Shown here: positions 29,084 to 38,056 of the stretch, piece after piece
Layout of the letters: every line of letters begins with the position of its first letter
Position numbering within the stretch: position 1 is the first letter of the stretch
Assembly: GCF_037971845.1 (NCBI RefSeq)
Contig: NZ_CP150227.1
Span: forward strand, 2,046,001 to 2,110,000
Reading direction: 5' to 3'
DNA length: 64,000 nt
DNA from: Paenibacillus sp. FSL R5-0766
GTDB taxonomy: Bacteria; Bacillota; Bacilli; Paenibacillales; Paenibacillaceae
Notes under the pieces: generated by a model
Databases searched by the model: none
What the model saw: only the letters and a program-made list of their open reading frames with translations
Told to the model about the DNA's origin: nothing
Made by a program: the position numbers and the translations under genes

Positions 29084-30076
29084 CTAATATTCAACCACCA
29101 TGGCAACATTTTGCCACCCGGCTCCAACGGTCCAGAACAGAACTTTGTCACCACGCTGAATCTGACCGGTTGTAACCGCTCGATGTAATGCGATGAATGG
29201 ACTGCTGGTTGAGGTATATCCGAACTCATCTCCGATATAGACGGCAATATCGTCACCAATGCCGACATTCTCGGATACAGCCCGAATGTTACTAATGGAT
29301 AGTTGGGAGAAGCAGGCAGCTCTGATCTCGTCTGGTCTAATCTCGTTACGTGTCAGCAAGGTACGAATGGACTCGGAAGCGGCATCCACACAGATGGAAT
29401 CATCAAATGGGATGAATTTCACATGAAAGGCACCCGCATCTACACCCGTTTTGCCCAGCTTCGCCAAGCCTTCTGCAGGAAAAAGAGAATTACCATACAC
29501 GCAGGTATCCGTCTGATAGATGGAATCAATGAAACCGACAGCATGTTCATCCCGCTCTACAATAACCGCTGCTGCTGCATCACCGAAATTGGCGAAGTAA
29601 ACGGGATCATCGGGACTGGCGTGAGGAGCCACGTAATCGGAGCCGATGATTAATGCCCTGCGAATTCGAGGATTGCCCAGCATCTGTCGGCTAACTTGTT
29701 CGAAAGCAGCAGTCATACCCGCGCAGTTGGCGTTGCTGTCAATACAGATCGTGTGAGAAGCGCCGTTAATCAGGCGGTGAATCATCAGGGAATTCGTAGG
29801 AAAGATGTATTCTGGCGTTTGGCTTGCATAAGCAATCAGATCAATATCTGCACCGGTGAGTCCGGTTTTCTCCAGTAGGTTACTGGCTGCCTCAAAGGCC
29901 ATGCTTAGTGAATTTTCGTCATCGTTGTCAATTTTATAACGTGTATCACGACCAAGTGCCTGTAATAATCCACGAATATCTACACCTCTTGCATCAAAAT
30001 GTTCAATATAAAAATCATTGTGCACCTTGGTTGCTGGATGATAGAGATCGATATCTACAATACGAATTCCGGCCAT
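29084..30076 (-). CDS. Ketoacyl-synthase-III-like protein (FabH fold) with altered active site
   Basis: A 330-residue thiolase-fold protein of the FabH/KASIII type. The nucleophilic cysteine is present (C118 in DSNANCAGMTAA), as are the N-terminal and C-terminal half-fold landmarks (FANFGDAAAAVIVER, VGAGWQN). But the histidine of the usual HQAN motif is replaced (SISN, S260) and the asparagine of GNTSSAS is tyrosine (GYTSTSS, Y287). Decarboxylating condensation needs His and Asn, so the enzyme more likely transfers or hydrolyses an acyl group, or condenses by another route. AGAGGAGA lies six bases before the ATG at 30076; the ATG at 30082 is too close. Last gene of a four-gene cluster. It is not the housekeeping fabH. 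Confidence 0.82.
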   Translation of the reverse strand: MAGIRIVDIDLYHPATKVHNDFYIEHFDARGVDIRGLLQALGRDTRYKIDNDDENSLSMAFEAASNLLEKTGLTGADIDLIAYASQTPEYIFPTNSLMIHRLINGASHTICIDSNANCAGMTAAFEQVSRQMLGNPRIRRALIIGSDYVAPHASPDDPVYFANFGDAAAAVIVERDEHAVGFIDSIYQTDTCVYGNSLFPAEGLAKLGKTGVDAGAFHVKFIPFDDSICVDAASESIRTLLTRNEIRPDEIRAACFSQLSISNIRAVSENVGIGDDIAVYIGDEFGYTSTSSPFIALHRAVTTGQIQRGDKVLFWTVGAGWQNVAMVVEY

Positions 30077-30130
30077 CTTCATTCTCCTCTTGAGCGGAAG
30101 GGTGAATTCACAGCTTGTCCGCCTGGTTTA

Positions 30131-30481
30131 TTAAGTGGTAACGGTAGAGATGATTTCGAGATTGTCCAGACCGACTGACCGGCCGAGCCGGGCCAATTGC
30201 ATTTTTAGAATCGCGTTGTTCTCGAGGGTCAACACGACTTTTTTATATTCATCTTTTTTGAACAATTGAAGGCAGCCTTCCAGAAGAGGAACAATCTCCG
30301 GAGCAGTAACATTCAACTTTTTGCAATCGATGTTCAGGTCATACTCCTTGGTGTTAATAGAAGCGATCGTATCCTGATAGGCCGAGATGGAACGCAAACC
30401 GTCTTCTTGAGAGAAAGAACCCTCCAGTTCAATGTTTAACACCTTGTTTGGAACGTCAGTCTTCAGAATGAAATTTCCCAT
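30131..30481 (-). CDS. Small STAS-like protein of unknown function
   Basis: A 116-residue soluble protein. Alternating strands and helices (VLNIELEGSFSQEDGL at the start, YDLNIDCKKLNV in the middle, KKVVLTLEN and a last helix with LARLGRSVGL) suggest the STAS/SEC14-like fold of small regulatory or lipid-binding proteins. I cannot assign a family with certainty. AAAGGAGAGAG precedes the ATG. It lies 54 bases before the KASIII-like gene and 186 bases after the CMD gene; the latter gap holds a possible promoter, so these two genes may form a subunit of the cluster. Confidence 0.65.
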   Translation of the reverse strand: MGNFILKTDVPNKVLNIELEGSFSQEDGLRSISAYQDTIASINTKEYDLNIDCKKLNVTAPEIVPLLEGCLQLFKKDEYKKVVLTLENNAILKMQLARLGRSVGLDNLEIISTVTT

Positions 30482-30597
30482 GTTTGATCTCTCTCCTTTA
30501 AATGAGTTAAGGCTATCCTGTTAGTGGATACACAGCCCATTGGGCCTCTGCCGAAAGCTTCTAAGATGCGAGCTGGTTCGAAGGATAATTTAACCAT

Positions 30598-30627
30598 ATT
30601 ATAAAGGTAGGAATGTAAAAAGATCAA
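30598..30627 (-). promoter_or_regulatory. Candidate internal promoter before the STAS-like gene
   Basis: On the minus strand TTGATC (30627-30622) and a perfect TATAAT (30603-30598) are 18 bases apart, inside the 186-base gap between the CMD and STAS-like genes. Confidence 0.5.
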
Positions 30628-30667
30628 TAAAAAAGTCGAATCATGTATAAAAATGTAGAAAAGTGAA

Positions 30668-31036
30668 TTACTGTATTTCGTCTAGAGTGGCAAGCAAAAT
30701 ATTAAATGCACTAATAATGCGTGGAGCACCCACACATGGTGCCAGATGTAGCAATATTCCCTTGAGTTGATCCACCGTCACTCCCACGCTTAGAGCCATC
30801 GTGTAATGTACCCCTAATTGTTCATACTGGCCTTGGGTAATCAACGAAGAGATGATAGCAACTTCCTTCCATTGATCCGTAATCGTGGTGCGCTGAAAAA
30901 TATCCCCGTACGCCGTCCCCATAATAAATTCCGACAATTCGGGAAAATGTTCTTTGATGGGTGCGAGAGCTCTTGCGCCGTACTCACCAGAAAGTTTAGC
31001 AAAACGGTCCAGTCCCTGGGCAACATGTTCACTCAT
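30668..31036 (-). CDS. Carboxymuconolactone-decarboxylase-fold protein
   Basis: A 122-residue all-helical protein of the CMD/AhpD superfamily, recognisable by REGION-type landmarks ALAPIKEHFPELSEF, the central QWKEVAIISSLITQGQYEQL and GVHYTMALSVGVTVDQLKGIL with PCVGAPRIISA. It lacks the CxxC of AhpD-type peroxidases, having a single cysteine in the APCVGAP loop, so a disulfide-based reductase role is unlikely. Reaction unknown; relatives act as decarboxylases or isomerases of small lactones. GGAGGAGC precedes the ATG. It follows the ThDP enzyme gene by 12 bases, so co-transcription is nearly certain. Confidence 0.82.
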   Translation of the reverse strand: MSEHVAQGLDRFAKLSGEYGARALAPIKEHFPELSEFIMGTAYGDIFQRTTITDQWKEVAIISSLITQGQYEQLGVHYTMALSVGVTVDQLKGILLHLAPCVGAPRIISAFNILLATLDEIQ

Positions 31037-31048
31037 GATCTGCTCCTC

Positions 31049-32680
31049 CTAATTCAAATTTACGGTGCGGTGAGCCGTGGGTGGAATTTCATCTCGATCA
31101 GTCAGAAGCTCAATAACAGTTACCTGATTCAACGTCTGGGCTGTGTTCAGCGCAGATGAGAATTCAGCAAGAGTTTCTGCTCGAAACGCAACCGCACCGA
31201 GAGATTCGGCAAATTTGAAGGCATCCATAGGAACTTCATATAATGTGCCATCAATTCTGCCTGTTGTTTTTTCCATTCCTTTGAGAGCCATGTCCAGTTG
31301 TTTGTTGTTAACGACAATGAAAATGACGTTCAGATTGTTGCATACCGCGGTATTGATCTCCGTCCCCAGCATCATGAAACATCCATCCCCGGTGATACAT
31401 ACAACGGTCTCTTCAGGTGAAGCGGCCTTTGCACCTATCGCCATACCAATGGCGTTCCCCATGCAGGCAAAGTAAGCGTCAAACACAAAGCTGCCTGGTT
31501 TCTTGACTTTATATCGCTGAACCGCATGAAATCCATGGCTGCCATCATCAACAAACAGCTTATGATCGTACGGAAGCAGATCACTCATTCCGTCTAACAC
31601 AGAAGCCAGAGACAGTTGGGGGAGATCTGGTAAAGGGACAGTGTAATCGATGGGTGCCGTGGTTCTCACAGGAGTAGGGAGGTCTTCTAATGTACCCAGC
31701 AAATATTGCAGGTTGTCCTTCAAATCACCGGTGATATGTAAGGTTTGAGCGCTCAGAATCTTACCCACAAATGTAGGATCAGTATCAAATTGAATGAGGT
31801 GTGCCGGGTGGTTCTCAGGTTTCAGGTTGCATAGGGTCATATCACTCAGACGTGAACCGAGTACAATATAAAGGTCACTTTGGTTCAACATGTCGTCTGC
31901 ATGTGGGAAACCTCCAACACCACAAGGTCCATGGTACAGGGGATGGTCCCACGCAATCGCTCCTTTTCCACCAGGCGTAGTAATGACGGGAATGTTGAAC
32001 GATTCGGCCAATTGAAGCAATTCATCATGGGCTCTGGCGCGACTTACACCTTTACCAGCAATAATTAAAGGGCGGTTGGATTGTTGAATGAGAGGAAAAA
32101 TGCGATTCAGATTAGATACGCTAAGCAGAGGTTCCGGTTCGGGAATGACAATCCGGCATTGGGATAACAAATCGGTCTGTACGTCAAAAGGAATACAGAG
32201 GTGAACAGGGCCTTTATTAGGGCCGAGTGCAATGGAAAGGGCATGATTCAGCAGTGTGCTGAAGTGATCTCCACGCTCAACGAGTTTGCTGAATAATGTG
32301 GCAGGCCGGAACATCTCGGCCAGATCAGCCAGATAGGAAGAGGAATCCTGGCACTGAGGTAACCCCAGTTCCTGGATGGATTGATGACCCGTAATAAACA
32401 GTACAGGCAGATTGTTGGCCTTTGCATGTGCTGCTGCAGTAAGCAGATTGGTTCCGCCTGGACCGGATGTGGCAAAGGCAACGCCGAGTTTACCCGTCTG
32501 TAATGCATAACCGGATGCGGCAAAACCTGAGCTGGATTCATGACGGCCTGGAATGAACTCTAATCCGTAATCCACCATTTTCAGTACAGCAGGGCAGATG
32601 GATTTACCAATAATACCAAAGACATGAGTAACGCCTAGATTACGCAGAGTTTCTGCCAAATAGTCCGCAACTGTTCTCAT
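31049..32680 (-). CDS. Thiamine-diphosphate-dependent enzyme, acetolactate-synthase/benzoylformate-decarboxylase type
   Basis: A 543-residue enzyme with the three-domain ThDP fold. The catalytic glutamate is E48 in GRHESSSGFAASGYA, followed by SGPGGTNLLTA; the central domain has IAGKGVSRA; the cofactor motif runs from GDGCFMML at 431 to VVNN ending at 459. No FAD-binding run clear enough to call it acetolactate synthase is seen, so a 2-keto-acid decarboxylase, carboligase or related role is possible. The ATG at 32680 is six bases after GAGGTG; an upstream GTG at 32689 overlaps that site. First gene of the four-gene cluster, behind a TTGACA promoter at 32794-32821. Confidence 0.85.
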   Translation of the reverse strand: MRTVADYLAETLRNLGVTHVFGIIGKSICPAVLKMVDYGLEFIPGRHESSSGFAASGYALQTGKLGVAFATSGPGGTNLLTAAAHAKANNLPVLFITGHQSIQELGLPQCQDSSSYLADLAEMFRPATLFSKLVERGDHFSTLLNHALSIALGPNKGPVHLCIPFDVQTDLLSQCRIVIPEPEPLLSVSNLNRIFPLIQQSNRPLIIAGKGVSRARAHDELLQLAESFNIPVITTPGGKGAIAWDHPLYHGPCGVGGFPHADDMLNQSDLYIVLGSRLSDMTLCNLKPENHPAHLIQFDTDPTFVGKILSAQTLHITGDLKDNLQYLLGTLEDLPTPVRTTAPIDYTVPLPDLPQLSLASVLDGMSDLLPYDHKLFVDDGSHGFHAVQRYKVKKPGSFVFDAYFACMGNAIGMAIGAKAASPEETVVCITGDGCFMMLGTEINTAVCNNLNVIFIVVNNKQLDMALKGMEKTTGRIDGTLYEVPMDAFKFAESLGAVAFRAETLAEFSSALNTAQTLNQVTVIELLTDRDEIPPTAHRTVNLN

Positions 32681-32793
32681 GCGGGACACCTCGCTTCATG
32701 AAATAGGTTATTAGAACCATACGCATATTCCATTTGTTGAATGCAAGTTACTATCTAAGGTTGTAAGAGGAAATATTCATTGTTATTAGGAAG

Positions 32794-32821
32794 AGTATCT
32801 TTTTTTGTGGTTTTTTGTCAA
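32794..32821 (-). promoter_or_regulatory. Candidate promoter of the ThDP/KASIII cluster
   Basis: On the minus strand a perfect TTGACA (32821-32816) and GATACT (32799-32794) are 16 bases apart, about 115 bases before the ThDP gene. The whole gap 32690-33091 is AT-rich; besides this and the start region of the divergent oxidoreductase I see nothing else. Confidence 0.5.
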
Positions 32822-33091
32822 CCTGTTTTTGTGAGTCTAAATTCCTGATTCTTAAGTTGGTAACGCTTTAAGTGTTGCTGGATAAAGTGAAAACAATTGG
32901 TTATATATCCCTGGAACGAATTACCCGGTTGTTACGAAGTTACAAATAATGTAAAAATATGACTAACAATGATGAATTTCAGCCTCTAATAGCGACTTGA
33001 AAGCTACGGATTTATCTTTTTTCGTATCAACGCATCGCATTCGCAATTCTTTGCTTTCTGCTATACTGGAAAGGAATTGGGAGGGGATGGA

Positions 33092-34063
33092 ATGACAGTC
33101 ATCAAGATGGCTCTGATTGGGCTGGGTAAAATGGGATTACATATGGTTCATCTCATCGAGAATACAAAGATGGACACGAAGATTGAGATTGTTGCGGTGT
33201 GTGATGCGAATGAGGAAAGTTTGGCGTCTTTTGCAGCTTCTCATCGGGGAGTTAGGACGTATACGGATTACAAGCAATTGATGAATGAACATCAGATTGA
33301 TCTGTTGTATATTGCAGTTCCGCCGAAATTTCATTACCCGGTTGTCATGGAAGCACTGGAGCGCAAAATTCATGTTTTCTGCGAGAAACCGCTTGCCAAT
33401 AGTGTAGAAGAAGCGAAAGAGATGCTGGATGCAGCAGAGCAGGCGGGCGTAGTTCACGCCATCCATTTCTCGATGCCGCATGAACCTTCCGTGCTGAAGT
33501 TGCAAGAGATGATTGAGCAGGGTACAGTGGGGACAATTCGCAAAATAGATCTCATTTTGCAATTCCCGCAGTGGCCACGATCATGGCAACAGAATGCATG
33601 GATTACGAGCCGGGAACAGGGTGGATTTATTCTTGAAGTGGGGATTCACTGGATTCATATGATTCAAAAGGTGTTTGGTGCCATCCGGGTTGTTAGCACT
33701 CAGGTTCAATATCCTGAGAATGGTGACTGTGAACTAGAAGTACAGGCTGCAATGGAACTGGAAGACGGAACCCGAATTCAGCTGAACGGCATCTCTCAAT
33801 TTGCGGGGGAAGAACGTGTATCCATGGTGGTGTACGGTACGAAGGGTACGATTGCCCTGGAAAATTGGGAAGAATTGAAGACGGGTCTGGTGGGGCAGCC
33901 ACTTTCTCCTGTGGAAGTGCTTGAGTCCGCCAGTGAATTGCCGGTTCTTAAACATGTCATTGCCCGTATACAGGGCAAATCAGCTAAGATATATGATTTT
34001 AACGATGGGTATCAGGCACAATTGGTACTGGAAGCGCTACGGAACACGGAACAATCAGGATAA
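33092..34063 (+). CDS. Gfo/Idh/MocA family oxidoreductase
   Basis: A 323-residue NAD(P)-dependent dehydrogenase. The Rossmann motif is MALIGLGKMGLHMV; the catalytic-lysine motif is HVFCEKPLANS near residue 95; the C-terminal substrate domain contains EVGIHWIHMIQKVFG with the conserved histidine. Such enzymes act on sugars, inositols or amino sugars; the substrate cannot be told. GAGGGG lies five bases before the ATG. It is divergent from the ThDP cluster, with about 400 bases between, so a shared regulatory region is possible. Two stem-loops follow. Confidence 0.88.
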   Translation: MTVIKMALIGLGKMGLHMVHLIENTKMDTKIEIVAVCDANEESLASFAASHRGVRTYTDYKQLMNEHQIDLLYIAVPPKFHYPVVMEALERKIHVFCEKPLANSVEEAKEMLDAAEQAGVVHAIHFSMPHEPSVLKLQEMIEQGTVGTIRKIDLILQFPQWPRSWQQNAWITSREQGGFILEVGIHWIHMIQKVFGAIRVVSTQVQYPENGDCELEVQAAMELEDGTRIQLNGISQFAGEERVSMVVYGTKGTIALENWEELKTGLVGQPLSPVEVLESASELPVLKHVIARIQGKSAKIYDFNDGYQAQLVLEALRNTEQSG

Positions 34064-34091
34064 GAAAAGGAGTGTCAGGTTTTTTCATATG

Positions 34092-34112
34092 AGGTGCCCG
34101 GTGCACCTTTTC
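34092..34112 (+). terminator. Short terminator after the oxidoreductase
   Basis: AGGTGC pairs with GCACCT around CCGGT and is followed by TTTTCC. Confidence 0.6.
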
Positions 34113-34138
34113 CTGATTCAGCTCTCCTTAACACAAAC

Positions 34139-34184
34139 AAGCATCGCAGAGGCTCGGATGAGTCTGTCTGCGATGCTTCTTTCC
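34139..34184 (+). terminator. Second, bidirectional stem-loop
   Basis: AAGCATCGCAGA pairs exactly with TCTGCGATGCTT across an 18-base loop, then CTTTC. It lies between the oxidoreductase gene and the convergent chemoreceptor gene. Confidence 0.65.
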
Positions 34185-34241
34185 TTTGATATATGCTCAT
34201 GATACAGCTATTTAGATACTCGATCAGTAGGTTGAGTCGGA

Positions 34242-35960
34242 TTATGCAAGTTTGAAGCGTTTAACCAGTTGATCAAGCGCGTCGGACATTTCATTCAACT
34301 GCTTGGACGTGTCAGACATTTCCTGCAGAGAAGCAAGTTGTTCCTCCGTCATTGCAGATACTTCTTCCGTGGCTGATGCAGTATCTTCCACAACAGCCGA
34401 TACTTCATTGATGGACTTCATCACAGCCTCACTACCGGAAGTTAACTCCTCGACAACAGCAGATACCTCCAGAACTTCACCACTGAGGTTATGAATATGC
34501 TGAGTAATGGTTGAAAAAGCATTACCTGCATCCTCAATGGTTCGCAACCCTTCATTCACATGTAGAGTGCTCTCATCAACCACCTGCACCGTACTTTGAA
34601 CACCTGCTACCACGGTTTCCAATATACTTGTAATCTCTTTGGCTGATGTTGCACTTTGGTCTGCAAGATTACGGATTTCCGCGGCAACAACAGCGAAGCC
34701 ACGTCCATTATCCCCAGCGCGGGCAGCTTCAATTCCGGCGTTAAGTGCAAGCAGATTGGTTTGTCTCGCAATACCTGACATTGAATCTGCAATGTTGATC
34801 ACTTGATCAGACATCTTCGAAATTTCATTAATGGCTTCCTGTACAGAGAGGAAGGATTGTTCAATGGAACTCATTTTACCTACAGCATTATCAATGCGCT
34901 GTTGCCCATCCACAGCAATGGATTCGGTACGAACTGCACGGCCTGCCACGTCACTTGCCGAGGAGGCGACACGATTAAGGCCGTTGAGGGATTGCTGCAT
35001 CGCAGCTACCATGGTTTGCGTAAGAGCAACCTGTTCATCAGCACCTTCAGCGACACGTTCCATGGCAGTGGCAACTTCTTTTCCTGCAAGATGGCTATCG
35101 GCAACCCCTTTATCCAATCGATCCGAAGCTGTACTCAGAATCATGGCATTGCTCTGAACGTCCAGCATCATTTGCTGCAAACCAGTGAGCATTGTATTGG
35201 CTGCCTCCGCGAGTTCACGAGTTTCGTCTTTCATTGGCGTAGCGATTCTCAGTGTCAGGTCACCATTGGAAGAACCAATGTCATTTAATGCCTGTTTCAC
35301 GGTACGAATGTTTCTAACAATGGCACGTGACAGGACCAACGCAGTGATGAACGAGATAATAGCCACAACGATAAGTGCCCCATACAGTTCCAGGTTCAGT
35401 AGTGTGTTTTTTTGCTTCAGTGCTTCTGTACGGTTATCGGTTAACGTATGCTCGTTGGTTCGAAACGTATCGAGAGCAGTCCGAATCTGGTCCATGTCTC
35501 TTTTACCTGGATCATCTGCGAAAAAATCTCGAATGGCCTGTGTATTATTGGCTTGACGAAGGGCGACCATAGGTTCACCAGCGACCTGGACCCAGTTTTC
35601 CATATTAGTATGTATGTCTTCCAAAAGTGCAAGTTGAGCCGGATTATCCGAAATTAAAGCAGCAAGTTCATCTCTAAGTGTAATAAGTTGCGCTTTTCCT
35701 TGGGTGTAGGGATCGAGATAATTGTCCTGACCCGTGATGATGTAACCGCGTTTACCTGTTTCCATATCTACCATGTTTCTTTCGAGTTCATAGGTGAGGG
35801 CATGTACCCGCATATCGTGATCGACCAGAAAATCCAGTTCCCGTTGGAGCTGACTTGTGCTGTTCTGAATCAGCAGGATGCAACCAGCCAGTACAGCCAG
35901 TACGAGTAAATATCCTAATCCGATCTTATAAAAAATCTTAAAAGTCTTTCGCTTTTTCAT
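34242..35960 (-). CDS. Methyl-accepting chemotaxis protein with CHASE3-type sensor
   Basis: A 572-residue chemoreceptor. A first membrane helix (about residues 12-31) is followed by an extracytoplasmic helical domain ([18 protein letters not shown] and DNYLDPY) typical of CHASE3 sensors, a second helix (about 190-212), a HAMP domain, and the signalling domain whose hairpin tip reads [19 protein letters not shown] with [15 protein letters not shown]. The C-terminus ends QLVKRFKLA. It should pass signals to a CheA/CheW array that is not in the window. The ligand is unknown. Confidence 0.93.
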   Translation of the reverse strand: MKKRKTFKIFYKIGLGYLLVLAVLAGCILLIQNSTSQLQRELDFLVDHDMRVHALTYELERNMVDMETGKRGYIITGQDNYLDPYTQGKAQLITLRDELAALISDNPAQLALLEDIHTNMENWVQVAGEPMVALRQANNTQAIRDFFADDPGKRDMDQIRTALDTFRTNEHTLTDNRTEALKQKNTLLNLELYGALIVVAIISFITALVLSRAIVRNIRTVKQALNDIGSSNGDLTLRIATPMKDETRELAEAANTMLTGLQQMMLDVQSNAMILSTASDRLDKGVADSHLAGKEVATAMERVAEGADEQVALTQTMVAAMQQSLNGLNRVASSASDVAGRAVRTESIAVDGQQRIDNAVGKMSSIEQSFLSVQEAINEISKMSDQVINIADSMSGIARQTNLLALNAGIEAARAGDNGRGFAVVAAEIRNLADQSATSAKEITSILETVVAGVQSTVQVVDESTLHVNEGLRTIEDAGNAFSTITQHIHNLSGEVLEVSAVVEELTSGSEAVMKSINEVSAVVEDTASATEEVSAMTEEQLASLQEMSDTSKQLNEMSDALDQLVKRFKLA

Positions 35961-36254
35961 GTTTGTTATTCCTCTCTATGGGGTATATGTAGTTGTCGAA
36001 AAAACTGGAAATGTGATAATTGTAGGTCTTTAGATTAGGTGTCTAAAGCACTATTTTTTAGTATTATACGTAAAGAAACTTCTTTTGTATATAGTTTGTT
36101 TAACTACAATATAAGGTTTGGTTGATGTTGTATAAGGTTGGGGTTGATGATGTTTTACAATCGTTGGTTTACACGTTCAAACGTTATGTTTATCATGGGT
36201 AGGGAACGATTCCAATTACATATACAATATCCCAATCCGAAAGGAACATTGGAC

Positions 36255-36941
36255 ATGAATAAAGAGAAGGTATTGCTCAAACCGGAAGCGATGATTTTTG
36301 ACATGGATGGTACGCTGTTCCAGACAGAGACCCTGTTGTTGCCAGCTTACCAGCAACTATTTGATACATTGCGTGCCGAAGGGCACTTTGAAGGAGAAAC
36401 TCCACCCGAGGAACGGATGCTGGGAAGTTTGGGCATGTTGCTTGAAGATATATGGAAAGTGGTTATGCCTGAGGCGTCGGAAGCGGCACATCGCCGGGCA
36501 GACGAACTGTTGCTTCAACTGGAGATTGAAGGGCTTGATCAAGGAAGTTCCCAATTGTATCCGGGGGTGAAAGAAACACTGCAAGCATTAAAACAACAAG
36601 GAGTGCGTCTTTTTGTCGCAAGTAACGGGCTGGAGGACTATGTGAAGGGTGTGGCGTTTGCACACGAGATTATGCCTTTCTTTGAAGGGGTATACAGTGC
36701 AGGCCAGTACAAGACTCCTTCCAAGATTAATCTGGTGCAGATCCTGCTTGAGAAACATCGCATTCAGGACGCATGGATGGTAGGGGATCGCTCTTCTGAC
36801 GTGGAAGCGGGTAAAATGAACGGTCAGGCGGTCATCGGCTGTGCTTATGCCGGGTTTGGCCGTGATGAGGAGCTTGCGGGCTCAGATGTGCTCATCTCTG
36901 ATTTTACAGAACTGCTGCGTCTGTATGATGAAGCAGAGTAG
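36255..36941 (+). CDS. HAD family hydrolase (phosphoglycolate-phosphatase type)
   Basis: A 228-residue haloacid-dehalogenase-fold phosphatase with a helical cap. Motif I is FDMDGTLF near residue 14, motif II LFVASNG, motif III the lysine in YKTPSK, and motif IV MVGDRSSDVEAG. The nearest kind is phosphoglycolate phosphatase or pyrophosphatase PpaX, but the substrate is not certain. AAAGGA lies nine bases before the ATG at 36255; the frame is open upstream to 36138 without support. It ends at the terminator 36994-37038. Confidence 0.88.
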   Translation: MNKEKVLLKPEAMIFDMDGTLFQTETLLLPAYQQLFDTLRAEGHFEGETPPEERMLGSLGMLLEDIWKVVMPEASEAAHRRADELLLQLEIEGLDQGSSQLYPGVKETLQALKQQGVRLFVASNGLEDYVKGVAFAHEIMPFFEGVYSAGQYKTPSKINLVQILLEKHRIQDAWMVGDRSSDVEAGKMNGQAVIGCAYAGFGRDEELAGSDVLISDFTELLRLYDEAE

Positions 36942-36993
36942 CCTATACGCTGCATACGTATACTGAGATTTAAGATTACGAACCGCATGATAT

Positions 36994-37038
36994 GAACCTG
37001 TAGACTCAACGGAAATTCGTTGAATACAGGTTCTTTTG
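36994..37038 (+). terminator. Terminator after the HAD gene
   Basis: GAACCTGTA and TACAGGTTC with an inner TCAACG/CGTTGA pair form a two-part stem, followed by TTTTG. Confidence 0.8.
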
Positions 37039-37146
37039 TTTGGTCATGCAGTCACATTCTCCCCTGTAAAAAGTTGATTTCCCTATCCCGCTTTCCTCCA
37101 TAATCCCTCTATACTTCATTCAAAAGCTATAGGGGGTCCGATTCTG

Positions 37147-38037
37147 GTGAAACCATCCAAAATACATGCCTATATGTTCATCTTTCCAAGTCTTTTTCTA
37201 ACTCTTGTATTTGGGATCTATCCGCTGTTATGGGCGCTGCGTTACATGTTCTATGATTATCAAGGCATCGGGACGCCGGTCTTTATCGGGCTTGATAATT
37301 TTGGACGCATTTTGCGTGACGGGCAATTCTGGGATTCTGTAGGCAACACGGGTGTGTACGCCCTAGGCAAACTCGTCGTTACAATTCCACTGTCGTTAAC
37401 TCTGGCGATTATTCTGAATCGCAAATGGAGAGGGCGATCCCTCTTTAGGGCGATCTATTATCTCCCCACTATTTTTAGCGCTTCGGTCATGGCAATTGTA
37501 TTCTTTATTATTTTCAACTCTTATAACGGAATATTGAACCAATTGCTGCTCAAGTATCATGTGATCTCCGAATCCATTAGCTGGCTGGGGGCTGAACATG
37601 CCATGTTAACAACCATCATCATCGCCATCTGGGGGGCTGTGGGCAACTATATGTTGTTATTCATTGCGGGTCTTCAGAGCATTCCTGAAGAGCTTTATGA
37701 GGCGGCATCGCTGGATGGAGCGAGTGAGTTTCAGAAACTGCGGAATGTAACGATTCCATTGCTGGGTCCTGTCTTGCAGATGATCATCATGCTGGCAATT
37801 ACGACGGCGCTGAAAGGTTACGAGAGTATTATGGTGCTGACCGAAGGGGGGCCATATGGCAAAACAGAGGTGATGTATCTGTATTTGTTCAAACTGTTGT
37901 TTCCCGTGTCGGCTGACACCCAATCACTCCAGCAGCTCGGTTATGGCAGTGCAGTCGGTTTCACAACGGCTCTCATCGTAGGGGCTGTGACGCTCATTTA
38001 TTTCCGTATATCCAAAAAGCTCAATGATGTCTATTAA
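37147..38037 (+). CDS. Sugar ABC transporter permease (MalF/UgpA type)
   Basis: A 296-residue integral membrane protein with six hydrophobic segments. The permease EAA loop is EELYEAASLDGASEFQKL, where the ATPase docks. The opening (YMFIFPSLFLTLVFGIYPLL) and DNFGRIL are typical of carbohydrate uptake family 1. GTG start with AGGGGG upstream. It overlaps the second permease frame closely and both stand at the head of a polysaccharide locus with regulators, binding protein, KdgF and a lyase. Confidence 0.93.
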   Translation: MKPSKIHAYMFIFPSLFLTLVFGIYPLLWALRYMFYDYQGIGTPVFIGLDNFGRILRDGQFWDSVGNTGVYALGKLVVTIPLSLTLAIILNRKWRGRSLFRAIYYLPTIFSASVMAIVFFIIFNSYNGILNQLLLKYHVISESISWLGAEHAMLTTIIIAIWGAVGNYMLLFIAGLQSIPEELYEAASLDGASEFQKLRNVTIPLLGPVLQMIIMLAITTALKGYESIMVLTEGGPYGKTEVMYLYLFKLLFPVSADTQSLQQLGYGSAVGFTTALIVGAVTLIYFRISKKLNDVY

Positions 38038-38056
38038 TCCCTATCAGGAGGAAACG

